Below are positions 17,574 through 25,673 of a DNA stretch of 40,234 nt, one piece after another. Source of the stretch: Gammaproteobacteria bacterium (GTDB lineage: Bacteria; Pseudomonadota; Gammaproteobacteria; Burkholderiales; Rhodocyclaceae). The position numbers were made by a program, and so were the translations under genes. The notes beneath the pieces were generated by a model. It made no database searches. It was not told the origin of the DNA and worked only from the letters and a program-made list of their open reading frames with translations. Numbering within the stretch: the first letter of the stretch is position 1; every line of letters starts with the position of its first letter. Location: NCBI GenBank assembly GCA_029289235.1, contig JARFTZ010000008.1, positions 1 to 40,234 of the forward strand, written 5' to 3'.

Positions 17574-18509
17574 ATGGAAAACCGAGCGCACGCGCTGATT
17601 GCCGGACTGTTCCTGCTGCTGCTCGGCGCGGCCGCCGTGGCGTCGCTGTGGTGGTTCAGCGGCCGAAGCGAGGACACCCGCACCTATGTCGTCGAAACCC
17701 GAAGGAATGTCACCGGACTCAATCTGCAGGCGCAGGTGCGTTTTCGCGGTATCCGGGTTGGCAAAGTGGAGATGATCCAACTCGATCCGGCAGATGCATT
17801 GAATACGCTGATTACCATCAGCGTTCGTCGGGATATCCCGATCACACGCAGTACCGTCGCGCGACTTGGTTATCAGGGCGTGACAGGGATTGCCCATATC
17901 CTGCTGGAAGATTCGGGCCGGGGCGGCGAGGTGCTGAACAGTGACAAGAGCGATCCGGCGCGGATCGCCATGCAGGATTCCTTCGTCCAGGAACTGAGCG
18001 ATGCGGGCAGCGAAACCTTGCGCCAGGCGCGCGACCTGCTGTCGGGGGTGAACGACCTGCTGCGGCCGGAAAATCGCCAATTGTTGACGCAAACACTGAA
18101 TCATATAGAAGCGAGCACCCGCCATGCCCGCGAAACGACGGCGCGTCTGGAGCAACTTCTCAGCGCGGAAAACATGGCCAGGGTAAATTCCGCCTTGATG
18201 CATGCCGAACAGACCGCTGCCCAAGCCGGTCCTTTCTTTGCCGAGGCACGGAATCTGGTGGCCAGCCTGAAATCGGCCAGCGAGAAATTTGAAACAGCGC
18301 TGGGGGATTCCCAGAGCGATGGTTTCGGCGCATTGGCGCCAAGGCTCAACGAACTGACCACGGAACTGTCGTCAACCTCGAACCAACTCGGCCGCGTGCT
18401 CCAGATGCTCGAGGAATCGCCGCAAAGCCTGATTTTCGGTCGCCGGAACGTCGAGCCCGGTCCGGGTGAGTCCGGATTCGTGGCGCCCGCCAAAGAACGG
18501 ATCAAATGA
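17574..18509 (+). CDS. MCE-domain protein (MlaD-like substrate-binding subunit)
   Basis: This 311-residue protein is anchored by one N-terminal helix (ALIAGLFLLLLGAAAVASLWWF) with the rest in the periplasm. The single MCE domain follows (residues about 35-120: TRRNVTGLNLQAQVRFRGIRVGKVEMIQLDP, TISVRRDIPITRSTVARLGYQGVTGIAHILLED). The last 170 residues are predicted long helices (LRQARDLLSGVNDLLRPENRQ, ETTARLEQLLSAENMARV), which in such proteins build the tunnel across the periplasm. I chose the ATG at 17574, preceded by CGAGGAT; an upstream in-frame start would only add a non-family peptide. The stop overlaps the next gene's start. Confidence 0.94.
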   Translation: MENRAHALIAGLFLLLLGAAAVASLWWFSGRSEDTRTYVVETRRNVTGLNLQAQVRFRGIRVGKVEMIQLDPADALNTLITISVRRDIPITRSTVARLGYQGVTGIAHILLEDSGRGGEVLNSDKSDPARIAMQDSFVQELSDAGSETLRQARDLLSGVNDLLRPENRQLLTQTLNHIEASTRHARETTARLEQLLSAENMARVNSALMHAEQTAAQAGPFFAEARNLVASLKSASEKFETALGDSQSDGFGALAPRLNELTTELSSTSNQLGRVLQMLEESPQSLIFGRRNVEPGPGESGFVAPAKERIK

Positions 18510-19114
18510 TGAAACCATTGCTTCTGATTGTTCTTGCGACGCTTGCCGGCTGCGCGGGAACACCCCGGTCCGGTGCGATCGTTTCCGTATACGATTTTGG
18601 TCCGCCGGCAGCAACGGCATCGAATGCCTCGGCGAATAGCGGACGACAGATGGCGCTCGAAGTCAGGGCGGCGCCCTGGCTCGATGCACCAAGTATCACC
18701 TACCGGCTGGCCTATGACGAACCGCTCAAACGCCGCCAGTACGCGGAAAGCCGTTGGGCGAGCCAGCCTGCGTCGCTGCTGGCCCAGTATTTGCTCCAGA
18801 AAGCCGGGCTCGTTGCCGCCAACGGGGGCGCGGTGACTTCGTGTGTGACTCGACTGTCGCTTCATGAGTTTTCGCAGTTGTTCGAAACGCCGCAGATCAG
18901 CCATGCGATCGTCCAGGGAAAGGTGGATGTGGTGGACGGGAAGCGGCGGATCGTGGCCAGTCAGCATTTGCGTGTGCAAACCCCCGCCGCCTCTGCCAAT
19001 GCATCGGGAGGTGTGAGTGCCCTGGTGGCGGCGAGCGGCGAACTGGCGACGCAACTTCGCGACTGGCTGGATCGCCTCGAAGCGGACGGCGTTCTAAAAA
19101 ACTGCGGCGGCTGA
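18506..19114 (+). CDS. PqiC-like auxiliary lipoprotein of the MCE transport operon
   Basis: This 202-residue protein has a lipoprotein signal (MMKPLLLIVLATLAGC, lipobox LAGC), so it should be anchored by a lipidated cysteine, probably in the outer membrane. The body (IVSVYDFGPP, LEVRAAPWLDAPSITYRLAYDEPLKRRQYAESRWASQPASLLAQYL, ATQLRDWLD) matches the ABC-type transport auxiliary lipoprotein family that includes PqiC. Its role is inferred to be the outer-membrane end of the MCE lipid conduit. Two overlapping ATG codons (18506, 18509) lie on the stop of the previous gene, giving translational coupling. Confidence 0.9.
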   Translation: MMKPLLLIVLATLAGCAGTPRSGAIVSVYDFGPPAATASNASANSGRQMALEVRAAPWLDAPSITYRLAYDEPLKRRQYAESRWASQPASLLAQYLLQKAGLVAANGGAVTSCVTRLSLHEFSQLFETPQISHAIVQGKVDVVDGKRRIVASQHLRVQTPAASANASGGVSALVAASGELATQLRDWLDRLEADGVLKNCGG

Positions 19115-19129
19115 CGACCCTCGTTGCTC

Positions 19130-19150
19130 TGGCGAACGCACCGTTCGCCA
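19130..19150 (+). terminator. Hairpin after the MCE operon
   Basis: An 8-bp stem (TGGCGAAC / GTTCGCCA) with loop GCACC lies 15 bp beyond the lipoprotein stop. No T run follows, so termination would be weak or factor-assisted. Confidence 0.4.
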
Positions 19151-19187
19151 AGGTGGTTGGAAATTCAATGAGAACAGGGTTCAGGGA

Positions 19188-19979
19188 ATGTTCGGTTTTA
19201 TCCAGCGGTTGATCGGAACATTGAGCGTCAGCCGCAAGCTGGTGCTGATTTACGTCCTTGACTTGTCGGCAGTCATTTTCGTCTCGTCGATTCTGATCAA
19301 CGAGAAATTCATCGCTATCGACTTTGCACGCAAGGAAATTGCTGGCAACGCCTACATCAGCGCGGTACGCGACATCATTCTGCCGATACGGGCGCCGGCA
19401 CCTGACGGAGGAGCCGAGCGCGTTCTTGACGCCGAGCGCGAACACGGCAGGGCGTTGGGGAGCCACGATCTGGCGCTGCAACTGGCCGACAAGCTACGTC
19501 TGGCGGAAAAGCAGCCAGATCCGACGCCGTGGCGGGCGCAACGCCTGGCGCCTGCCATGCAGGCCTTGGTGACGCGGATCGGAAACCATTCGAGCCTGAT
19601 CCTCGATCCCGATCTCGACAGCTATTACACCATGTCGCTGGTGGTCCTGCGCTTTCCCGAGTTGTTCGACGTTGCCGCGCGACTGGCGGAGAAAGCGCTC
19701 GCGGTCAGGCTGGCGAATTCGGCCGAGATTCGCCGGCAGCGGCAAACCGAATACCTGATCGTCGAGGGACGGCTGGATGCGCTGACCCACAACATGGCGT
19801 CCGACTATGCGGAAGCCGTCGCCGCGGGTGACAGCGCACTGAAGAGGGCGCTTGACCCATCCCGGGGGCGCCTTCTGGCGGCCATTGAAGCGCTGCGTAC
19901 GGCAGCGCGGCGCGAAGCGCTCAGCCAGTCGGACGGAGATTCCGAGCCGGAAATCCGAAAGGGCGAAGCCGCCCCGTGA
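19188..19979 (+). CDS. N-terminal sensor part of a split membrane GGDEF-EAL protein
   Basis: This 263-residue protein begins with a membrane helix (LVLIYVLDLSAVIFVSSILI, residues about 18-37), followed by a helical periplasmic region (AERVLDAEREHGRALGSHDLALQLADKL, HSSLILDPDLDSYYTMSLVVLRFPELFDVAARLAEKALAV). That is the layout of the first half of a four-helix sensory domain; the expected second membrane helix and HAMP domain are missing. They occur at the start of the next frame, whose ATG overlaps this stop codon (TGATG). Either one gene has been broken by a one-base shift, or two coupled proteins assemble. The last 20 residues (QSDGDSEPEIRKGEAAP) are polar and not family-like. Confidence 0.75.
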   Translation: MFGFIQRLIGTLSVSRKLVLIYVLDLSAVIFVSSILINEKFIAIDFARKEIAGNAYISAVRDIILPIRAPAPDGGAERVLDAEREHGRALGSHDLALQLADKLRLAEKQPDPTPWRAQRLAPAMQALVTRIGNHSSLILDPDLDSYYTMSLVVLRFPELFDVAARLAEKALAVRLANSAEIRRQRQTEYLIVEGRLDALTHNMASDYAEAVAAGDSALKRALDPSRGRLLAAIEALRTAARREALSQSDGDSEPEIRKGEAAP

Positions 19980-22363
19980 TGGACAGCTTGCGACTGGCTT
20001 GGGACGATGCCGGCACGGCGCTGGACGGGCTCCTGGTAGCGCGCATCGACAGGCTTTTCTCGCGGATGTGGTGGCATCTGGGGGCCGCGGCGTTGCTGTT
20101 GCTGGTGATACTTTCGGTCGTCTATTTCGTCGCCCGGATGATCGCCTTGCCGATCCGCCGTCTTGCCACCGTGGCCGGCGACGTCAGCCGGACGGCGGAT
20201 TATTCGTTGCGTGCCAACTGGACGTCAGGCGATGAACTCGGTCGCCTCGTCGATGCGTTCAACAGCATGCTCGGGCAACTCGACCGCTTCCGCCTCGTCC
20301 AGCAGGAACTGGCGGCCAGTGCTCGCGCGGCTGCGGCGCAGCGGGAATTGCTCGAAGCCATCCCGATGCCACTGATGGTGACCGCAATCCCGAAGCACGA
20401 GATCCTGCACGCCAACGCGCCGGCCCGGGAATGGTTGCAGGACCGGTCGGCGGACCCATGGCTCCGCGGCCTGACACGTCCGATGCGCGCGCAGTTTTTT
20501 CAGCAATTGGCGGACCGCGGCCGAGTCGATGAATTCGAGGCGCTTTGGCATGGACAGGGAGAGGATCGCTGGGCACTGCTGTCGGCGCGGCGGCTGAACT
20601 ATCAGGACCAGGACGCAGTATTGACGACGTTTGCCCCGATCGGCCGCATCAAGCAGATGGAGTCGCGCCTGGAGTTGTGGGCCAAGGTGTTCGAGGCGTC
20701 CTCGGAGAGCATCATGGTGACCAACGCCGAACGCGAGATCGTCACGGTCAACCGCGCGTTCCTGCGGACCACGTCGTTCGAATACTCCGAGGTAATCGGG
20801 CGACAGCCGGACTTCCTGCGTTCCGGCCATCATTCCGACAACTTTTTCGAACAAGTCTGGGGAACCGCCCGCGCCCGCGGATCCTGGCAGGGCGAACAGT
20901 GGATCCGGCGAAAAAACGGTGAGACCTTCCCGATATGGGTGGTCATCAACGCGGTACGCAACGCGCGTGGCGAGGTCATCCATTTCGTCGCCACCTTCCT
21001 CGATATCAGCGAACGCAAGGACAACGAGCGGCGGATCAGCCATCTCGCGCACCACGACACGCTTACGGATCTGCCGAATCGTGCGTTGTGCCTGGACCGG
21101 CTGAACATGGCCGTCCAGCAGGCCAAGCGGAACGGGCGGCGTGTGGGTGTGCTGTTCATGGACCTCGATCGCTTCAAGAGCATCAACGATACGCTCGGCC
21201 ATCACGTCGGTGACGGGTTGCTGCGGTCGGTGGCGAAGCGCTTGCTGGACGTGGTCCGGTCTGGCGATACGGTCAGCCGCCTGGGAGGCGATGAATTCGT
21301 CGTGGTATTCAGCGACATCGACAGCGCCGACGAGGTCGCCGAGATCGTTGAGAAACGCCTTGTTCCGGCGATCCGCGCGCCGCATCTGATCGACGGCGTA
21401 GAACTGAACGTGTCATGCAGCGTCGGCGTGGCCGTGTTTCCAGAAAACGGGGAAACGGTAGACATCCTGATGCGCAATGCCGATGCAGCGATGTATCACG
21501 CCAAGGAGGAAGGGCGGAACAACGCGCAGTTCTTCACGGCCGAGATGGACAAGGCGCAGCGCGAGCGCCTGCAGATCGAGCAGGATCTGCACAACGCTGT
21601 CGAGCGCAACGAGCTGCGTTTGCACTATCAGCCACGCGTCGATGCGCTGAACGGCGACGTGGTTGCCGTCGAGGCGCTGGTGCGCTGGCAGCATCCGACG
21701 CACGGCCTGGTGCCACCAGGACAATTCATCGCCGTGGCCGAGGAGTGCGGCCTGATCGTACCGATCGGTTACTGGGTCATCCAGGAGGCCTGTCGACAGC
21801 AGGCGGAATGGCGCGATGGTGACATCGGCGACATTCGCGTATCGATCAATCTTTCCGCCGCCCAGTTCCAGGACGAAGGCTTGGTGGAAGGCGTTGCCGC
21901 CATCCTGAAACGTCACCGCAACAACCCCGGCACCATCGAATTCGAACTCACCGAATCACTGCTGATGATTGACCGGGGGAGGACGATCGACCAGTTGCGC
22001 GGAATCAAGGCGCTTGGGGTCTCGCTGTCGATCGATGATTTCGGCACCGGCTATTCGAGCCTCAATTACCTTTATCGCTTCCCGATCGACAAACTGAAGA
22101 TCGACCAGTCATTCGTAAGCGACATGCTCAGTGATCCGAAGGACTACGCGATTACCCAGGCGATCATCGGCCTGGGGCATACGCTCGGCCTGAAGGTGGT
22201 CGGCGAGGGCGTGGAGACGATCGAACAGCGCTTCGCACTGGCCTCGGCGGGGTGCGACGAATTGCAGGGCTACTACTTCAGTCGCCCCATCCCGGCGGAT
22301 GATTTGCCCGGATGGGTTTCCGTCTGGGCGGACAACAACCAAGCCATCGAACTGGAAGAGTAA
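19979..22363 (+). CDS. HAMP-PAS-GGDEF-EAL protein (c-di-GMP synthesis/breakdown), second part of a split gene
   Basis: This frame has about 794 residues. A short helix (DSLRLAWDDAGTALDGLLVARIDRLF) precedes a membrane segment (LGAAALLLLVILSVVYFVARMIA), then comes a HAMP domain (LPIRRLATVAGDVSRTADYSL, DELGRLVDAFNSMLGQLDR). PAS-like regions follow, one typical (LELWAKVFEASSESIMVTNAEREIVTVNRAFLRTT ending in FLDISERK). The GGDEF domain is intact (RLGGDEFVVVF near residue 436), as is the EAL domain (VAVEALVRWQ near 562, DDFGTGYSSLNYL, KVVGEGVET). Both activities are therefore possible; the net direction cannot be told. The start at TGATG is coupled to the previous frame, and a GTG three bases earlier is also possible. 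It very probably belongs with the preceding 263 residues. Confidence 0.9.
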   Translation: MDSLRLAWDDAGTALDGLLVARIDRLFSRMWWHLGAAALLLLVILSVVYFVARMIALPIRRLATVAGDVSRTADYSLRANWTSGDELGRLVDAFNSMLGQLDRFRLVQQELAASARAAAAQRELLEAIPMPLMVTAIPKHEILHANAPAREWLQDRSADPWLRGLTRPMRAQFFQQLADRGRVDEFEALWHGQGEDRWALLSARRLNYQDQDAVLTTFAPIGRIKQMESRLELWAKVFEASSESIMVTNAEREIVTVNRAFLRTTSFEYSEVIGRQPDFLRSGHHSDNFFEQVWGTARARGSWQGEQWIRRKNGETFPIWVVINAVRNARGEVIHFVATFLDISERKDNERRISHLAHHDTLTDLPNRALCLDRLNMAVQQAKRNGRRVGVLFMDLDRFKSINDTLGHHVGDGLLRSVAKRLLDVVRSGDTVSRLGGDEFVVVFSDIDSADEVAEIVEKRLVPAIRAPHLIDGVELNVSCSVGVAVFPENGETVDILMRNADAAMYHAKEEGRNNAQFFTAEMDKAQRERLQIEQDLHNAVERNELRLHYQPRVDALNGDVVAVEALVRWQHPTHGLVPPGQFIAVAEECGLIVPIGYWVIQEACRQQAEWRDGDIGDIRVSINLSAAQFQDEGLVEGVAAILKRHRNNPGTIEFELTESLLMIDRGRTIDQLRGIKALGVSLSIDDFGTGYSSLNYLYRFPIDKLKIDQSFVSDMLSDPKDYAITQAIIGLGHTLGLKVVGEGVETIEQRFALASAGCDELQGYYFSRPIPADDLPGWVSVWADNNQAIELEE

Positions 22364-22379
22364 CCCCGGCCCTTGGTGG

Positions 22380-23510
22380 CTAGGTTGCCTGCGGGCAGAA
22401 GGTTCCGCTCGGTTGTCGTGGCGCGGTCAGCGTGCGTGCAATCCGGATCGACGGCGTCTCCACCCAGCGATGAAAGGCCGCTGCCGCGCCGATGCTCAAG
22501 ACGAATGCCGTGATCAGTCCAGCCAACGCCGCTTCGGGAGAGGTCCATTCCAGGCGGACGCAGGCCGTTGCAACCAGAACCAGGACCGGGAAATGCACCA
22601 GGAACAGACTGTAGGAAACTCTCCCAAGCCTTGCGATCAGCGGACTGTTCGGCCAGCGGGAGCCCCAGCCTGTCTTTTCCGCAGCGTAGACGATCACCCC
22701 AACGACGGCGGCCATGGCCAGACGCCAGCGCCATTCGTATGAGAGCGCGGCGGCAATGAGGGCCAGAAAAAGCCAGAATTCCTTCGCAGGACCTTTCCGT
22801 TGAACGGCGCGATTGATGATGATGCCCATGTAAAAGTAGGGGAAGAAATACAAGGCCCAGTTTTCGAGGGTACTGTCGAGGTTGAAGTAGAACAGCGAGA
22901 ACGCCGCCAAACCCCAGGCCACTACTTTCGAGATGTCGCAATTGCGGTATCTCGCCGTGTCACGCAGGCAGAGAAGGGTGACGTAAAGCAATCCGAGCTG
23001 GAAATTGATGCAAATGAACCAGAAGCCCGCCGACAGGTTTTCCTCGCCGATGATTCCCTGGATGAAGAAGAAGTGCGCAAGCAATTGGCGTAATGTCACC
23101 TGTCCGCCGGTCACTTCGTCCGGCAGCCACCCGCGGGCAAAAACATAGGTAATAAGGACGAAAGCCATCGTGACGAGATACGGGATGCCGAGCCGGCAAT
23201 AGCGCTGGAGCAGGAACAGGCGTAACTGACGCAGGTTCCAGATCTTGTCAGCCATGCTGCGCGCCATTACATACCCGCCAACGACAAAGAAAACCTGCGT
23301 GGCGCGCGCATTGTGCATCAGCCAGTCGAGCAGCGGACCGATCAGCGGTGCGGCGAGATCACGCAGCGGCGCGTAAAGCGCGAAGTGATGCAGCACGATG
23401 GCGATGGATGCGAGCGCGCGCAGCGCATCGAGAAATACCAGGCGCTGCTTGTTCGTGGATTTTGTCGATGCGATAGGGGAGTGCGGTGATTTAGCGGAGA
23501 AAAAAACCAT
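22380..23510 (-). CDS. Acyltransferase family 3 membrane protein (OafA/YrhL type)
   Basis: This 376-residue inner-membrane protein has about ten hydrophobic segments. The start RLVFLDALRALASIAIVLHHFALY carries the conserved Arg and the His-His of the acyltransferase-3 family, followed by VFFVVGGYVMARSM and RYCRLGIPYLVT. Near the end, RLGRVSYSLFLVHFPVLVLV and FHRWVETPSIRI are also characteristic. Members transfer acyl groups from the cytoplasm onto extracellular sugars, lipopolysaccharide or lipids; the acceptor here is unknown. No polysaccharide genes are adjacent. It converges with the GGDEF-EAL gene, with only 16 bp between the stops and no clear terminator. A 94-bp AT-rich gap separates it from the gene before it, so it may have its own promoter. 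Confidence 0.92.
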   Translation of the reverse strand: MVFFSAKSPHSPIASTKSTNKQRLVFLDALRALASIAIVLHHFALYAPLRDLAAPLIGPLLDWLMHNARATQVFFVVGGYVMARSMADKIWNLRQLRLFLLQRYCRLGIPYLVTMAFVLITYVFARGWLPDEVTGGQVTLRQLLAHFFFIQGIIGEENLSAGFWFICINFQLGLLYVTLLCLRDTARYRNCDISKVVAWGLAAFSLFYFNLDSTLENWALYFFPYFYMGIIINRAVQRKGPAKEFWLFLALIAAALSYEWRWRLAMAAVVGVIVYAAEKTGWGSRWPNSPLIARLGRVSYSLFLVHFPVLVLVATACVRLEWTSPEAALAGLITAFVLSIGAAAAFHRWVETPSIRIARTLTAPRQPSGTFCPQAT

Positions 23511-23604
23511 GGGGTGCGACGTCGTTGAAACAGTAAATAGACAAACAGCTTGAATTTGGCTCGCCTACCAGGCAGCCCTTCGTGTCCGCGCGAGCGCTTG
23601 AGGA

Positions 23605-23835
23605 TTAGCGCGCGGTGTTTCCCGTACGCTTCTTTGCCGGACGGTATTTTTTGAATATTGCCCGCGCGTCAAGTTCAGCGCGCTCCTGAGTGCAGATCGA
23701 CGGGTCGTCGTCGTGACCGCTGAAGTATTCATCGTCCTGCGCGCGCATGACGATGTCGATGGCCACTTCGTCGCTCAGGGTATAGATTTCCGTCAGCAGC
23801 GTGGCGACTTCGTCCAGGTGTTCTTCGTAGGTCAT
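23605..23835 (-). CDS. Small unknown protein coupled to ycaO
   Basis: This 76-residue protein is of a family I do not recognise. The start overlaps the ycaO stop by four bases (ATGA), so it is translationally coupled to ycaO. The N-terminal 30 residues look like an amphipathic helix (YEEHLDEVATLLTEIYTLSDEVAIDIVMRA), the middle is very acidic (QDDEYFSGHDDDPS), and the end is basic (FKKYRPAKKRTGNTAR). There is a single cysteine. It has no leader-core pattern, no signal peptide and no membrane segment, so it is probably a small cytoplasmic protein. A role with YcaO is inferred only from the coupling. Confidence 0.82.
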   Translation of the reverse strand: MTYEEHLDEVATLLTEIYTLSDEVAIDIVMRAQDDEYFSGHDDDPSICTQERAELDARAIFKKYRPAKKRTGNTAR

Positions 23836-25577
23836 GAGAGCTTCTCCGTCGCGGACTGGCGATGAACTTTGGCGTAGGCTTCCAGCAGTCTTCGATGCAT
23901 GAGGCAGCCGTCAAGTTTCAGTCCGGGCATGGGGATTTCGAAAAATCGCTTCTCACGTGTCAATAGTGCCTTTGCTTCCGTGAGCGTGTGCTGGCCATAA
24001 AGCGATTCGAGGGCGCTGCGGAACGTCTCGAATTCGTTCGTTTCGCTCAGGCGGATCAGGCTCTCGATACAGCGATACACCGCCAGTCGCGCCGGATCGA
24101 TCTGGCCGAAGTGGCGAATCCACTGGCAGCCTTCGCGGGTAGCGTCCTCGTCGGCAATCGCCAGCGCCAGCAGCAGTTTCAGTTCGCCGACACGGAGATC
24201 CTCCCAGAGCGTGCCAGTATCCGGTGCCAATCCGATCAGCGCGGCAACCGGCCGTTGGTCGTCTATGCCTGAATCGTTGAGTGTGTCGAGGAGGCACTCG
24301 CACTCTTCGTCATCAAGATCGGCGAGGAAGAGGATCGGTTCGCGAACCTCATTGCCGAAACTGTTGTTCTCGAATTCGAGATCGTCGATCGGGTAAATTT
24401 CCGACATGCCCGGGATGATGATCCGGCAGGCGTACATTCCGAGATGGGTGTAATCCGCCACGTGGATCGCGTTTCCTTCTTCATGAATCAGGTCGACGAG
24501 GCAGGTGTAATCCTCATGCGTCGTTGCGCTGAAATCCCAGTCGGAAAAACTGAAATCCGGTGCGTCGCCCAGGAAATCCCAGTGGATGGCACCGCTCGAA
24601 TCGACGAAATGGATTTCCAGATTGGGCGTGCTGGCGACCTCGTCCAGATCGAAAACCGGCTCGGGAAAGCCGCCGAGAGCGTCCAGCGCGCGGCCCTGCA
24701 GGAGTTCGGTCAGGGCTCGTTCAAGCGCAATACCGAAGCGCGGATGCGCGCCGAAACTGGCGTAGCAGCCCTGATCGGAGGGATTGAGCAGGGTGACACA
24801 GAGAACCGGGTAGCGTCCTCCCAGTGATGCGTCCTTGACCCGGATGCCGAAGCCGGCAGCGCGCAGTTCCTCGATCTCCTTTTGCAGATGCGGAAAACGG
24901 GCGATAACCGACGCCGGCACTTCCGGCAGACACAAACCCTCGCGGATGACGCGGAACTTGACATGCCGCTCGATGATCTCCGAAAGCGCCTGTGCGCGCG
25001 CTTCCTCGACGCTGTTGCCGGCCGACATGCCATTGCTGACGTAAAGGTTGCCGATGATATTGACCGGGAACCAGACGATCTCGTCATCGCTCAGGCGGGT
25101 GAAGGGCAGGGCGCAGATGCCACGCTCGCGATTCCCGGAGTTGAGGTCGACCAGCGTCTGCGGGGGGATGTTGCCGTCCGGGTTGTACAGTTCCTGCAAT
25201 TCCGGTGTCAGCAATTCCTCGGGCCAGGCGTCATCCTCCTCACCGACAGCAAACCAGCGCTCGTCCGGGTGATGGGTGTAGCGGTGGCCGGCAAACTCCT
25301 CGCCGAGGTAGTAATGGCTCCAGAAATAGTTGGTGGACAACCGTTCGATGAACTCTCCCAGCGCGCTGGCTCGGGCGGCGAGCTGGCTGCTTCCCTTTCC
25401 ATTGGAAAAAAGCAGCGGACAGGCCCGGTCGGCAACATGCACTGACCAGACCCCGCCGATCGGGTTGAGCCAGGAACGCTCCTCGACATGGAAACCGATC
25501 TTCGCCAGTTCGGACTGCATCCGGCTTATCGACACTTCGAGCGAAGCGTCCTTGCCGGCGATGAAATGTTCGTTCAT
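23832..25577 (-). CDS. ycaO: YcaO-type ATP-dependent cyclodehydratase-fold protein (S12 methylthiotransferase accessory factor type)
   Basis: This 581-residue protein is co-linear with E. coli YcaO (about 586 residues). Shared stretches include FIAGKDASLEVSISRMQ, ERSWLNPIGGVWSVHV, SNGKGSSQLAARASALGEFIERLSTNYF, DLNSGNRERGICALPFTR, NIIGNLYVSNGMSAGNSVEEARAQALSEIIERHVK, SLGGRYPVLCV, FGAHPRFGIALERALTELLQGR and ADYTHLGMYACRIIIPGMSEIYP. The Glu-rich ATP/magnesium sites (LGEFIERL, SEIIER) are intact. In E. coli the protein aids RimO in modifying ribosomal protein S12; other YcaO proteins make azolines or thioamides in peptides. RimO is not in the window. It precedes, and is coupled to, a 76-residue unknown gene, and a palindrome lies just upstream. 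AAGGATG precedes the ATG. Confidence 0.96.
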   Translation of the reverse strand: MNEHFIAGKDASLEVSISRMQSELAKIGFHVEERSWLNPIGGVWSVHVADRACPLLFSNGKGSSQLAARASALGEFIERLSTNYFWSHYYLGEEFAGHRYTHHPDERWFAVGEEDDAWPEELLTPELQELYNPDGNIPPQTLVDLNSGNRERGICALPFTRLSDDEIVWFPVNIIGNLYVSNGMSAGNSVEEARAQALSEIIERHVKFRVIREGLCLPEVPASVIARFPHLQKEIEELRAAGFGIRVKDASLGGRYPVLCVTLLNPSDQGCYASFGAHPRFGIALERALTELLQGRALDALGGFPEPVFDLDEVASTPNLEIHFVDSSGAIHWDFLGDAPDFSFSDWDFSATTHEDYTCLVDLIHEEGNAIHVADYTHLGMYACRIIIPGMSEIYPIDDLEFENNSFGNEVREPILFLADLDDEECECLLDTLNDSGIDDQRPVAALIGLAPDTGTLWEDLRVGELKLLLALAIADEDATREGCQWIRHFGQIDPARLAVYRCIESLIRLSETNEFETFRSALESLYGQHTLTEAKALLTREKRFFEIPMPGLKLDGCLMHRRLLEAYAKVHRQSATEKLS

Positions 25578-25594
25578 TGAAACATCCTTAATGG

Positions 25595-25620
25595 TAACAA
25601 TGGGATAAATAGCATTGTTA
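25595..25620. promoter_or_regulatory. Inverted repeat upstream of ycaO, candidate operator
   Basis: TAACAATG and CATTGTTA form a perfect 8-bp inverted repeat separated by ten AT-rich bases. The site begins 18 bp upstream of the ycaO ATG, in the 96-bp gap after the EamA gene, where a promoter would be expected. The 26-bp size suits a dimeric regulator. The binding protein is unknown, and as RNA it would also form a weak hairpin. Confidence 0.5.
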
Positions 25621-25673
25621 AAGTGGATTGTTGTTTCGTGCGGAGGTTGGACCGCGGATCGAAAGCCTGTGTT

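Noticed and set aside
23605-25577. A ribosomally made, modified peptide cluster with YcaO as the modifying enzyme
   Set aside because: The YcaO is of the E. coli housekeeping type, the small protein has no leader-core pattern with Cys/Ser/Thr repeats, and no protease, dehydrogenase or exporter typical of such clusters is coupled to it.
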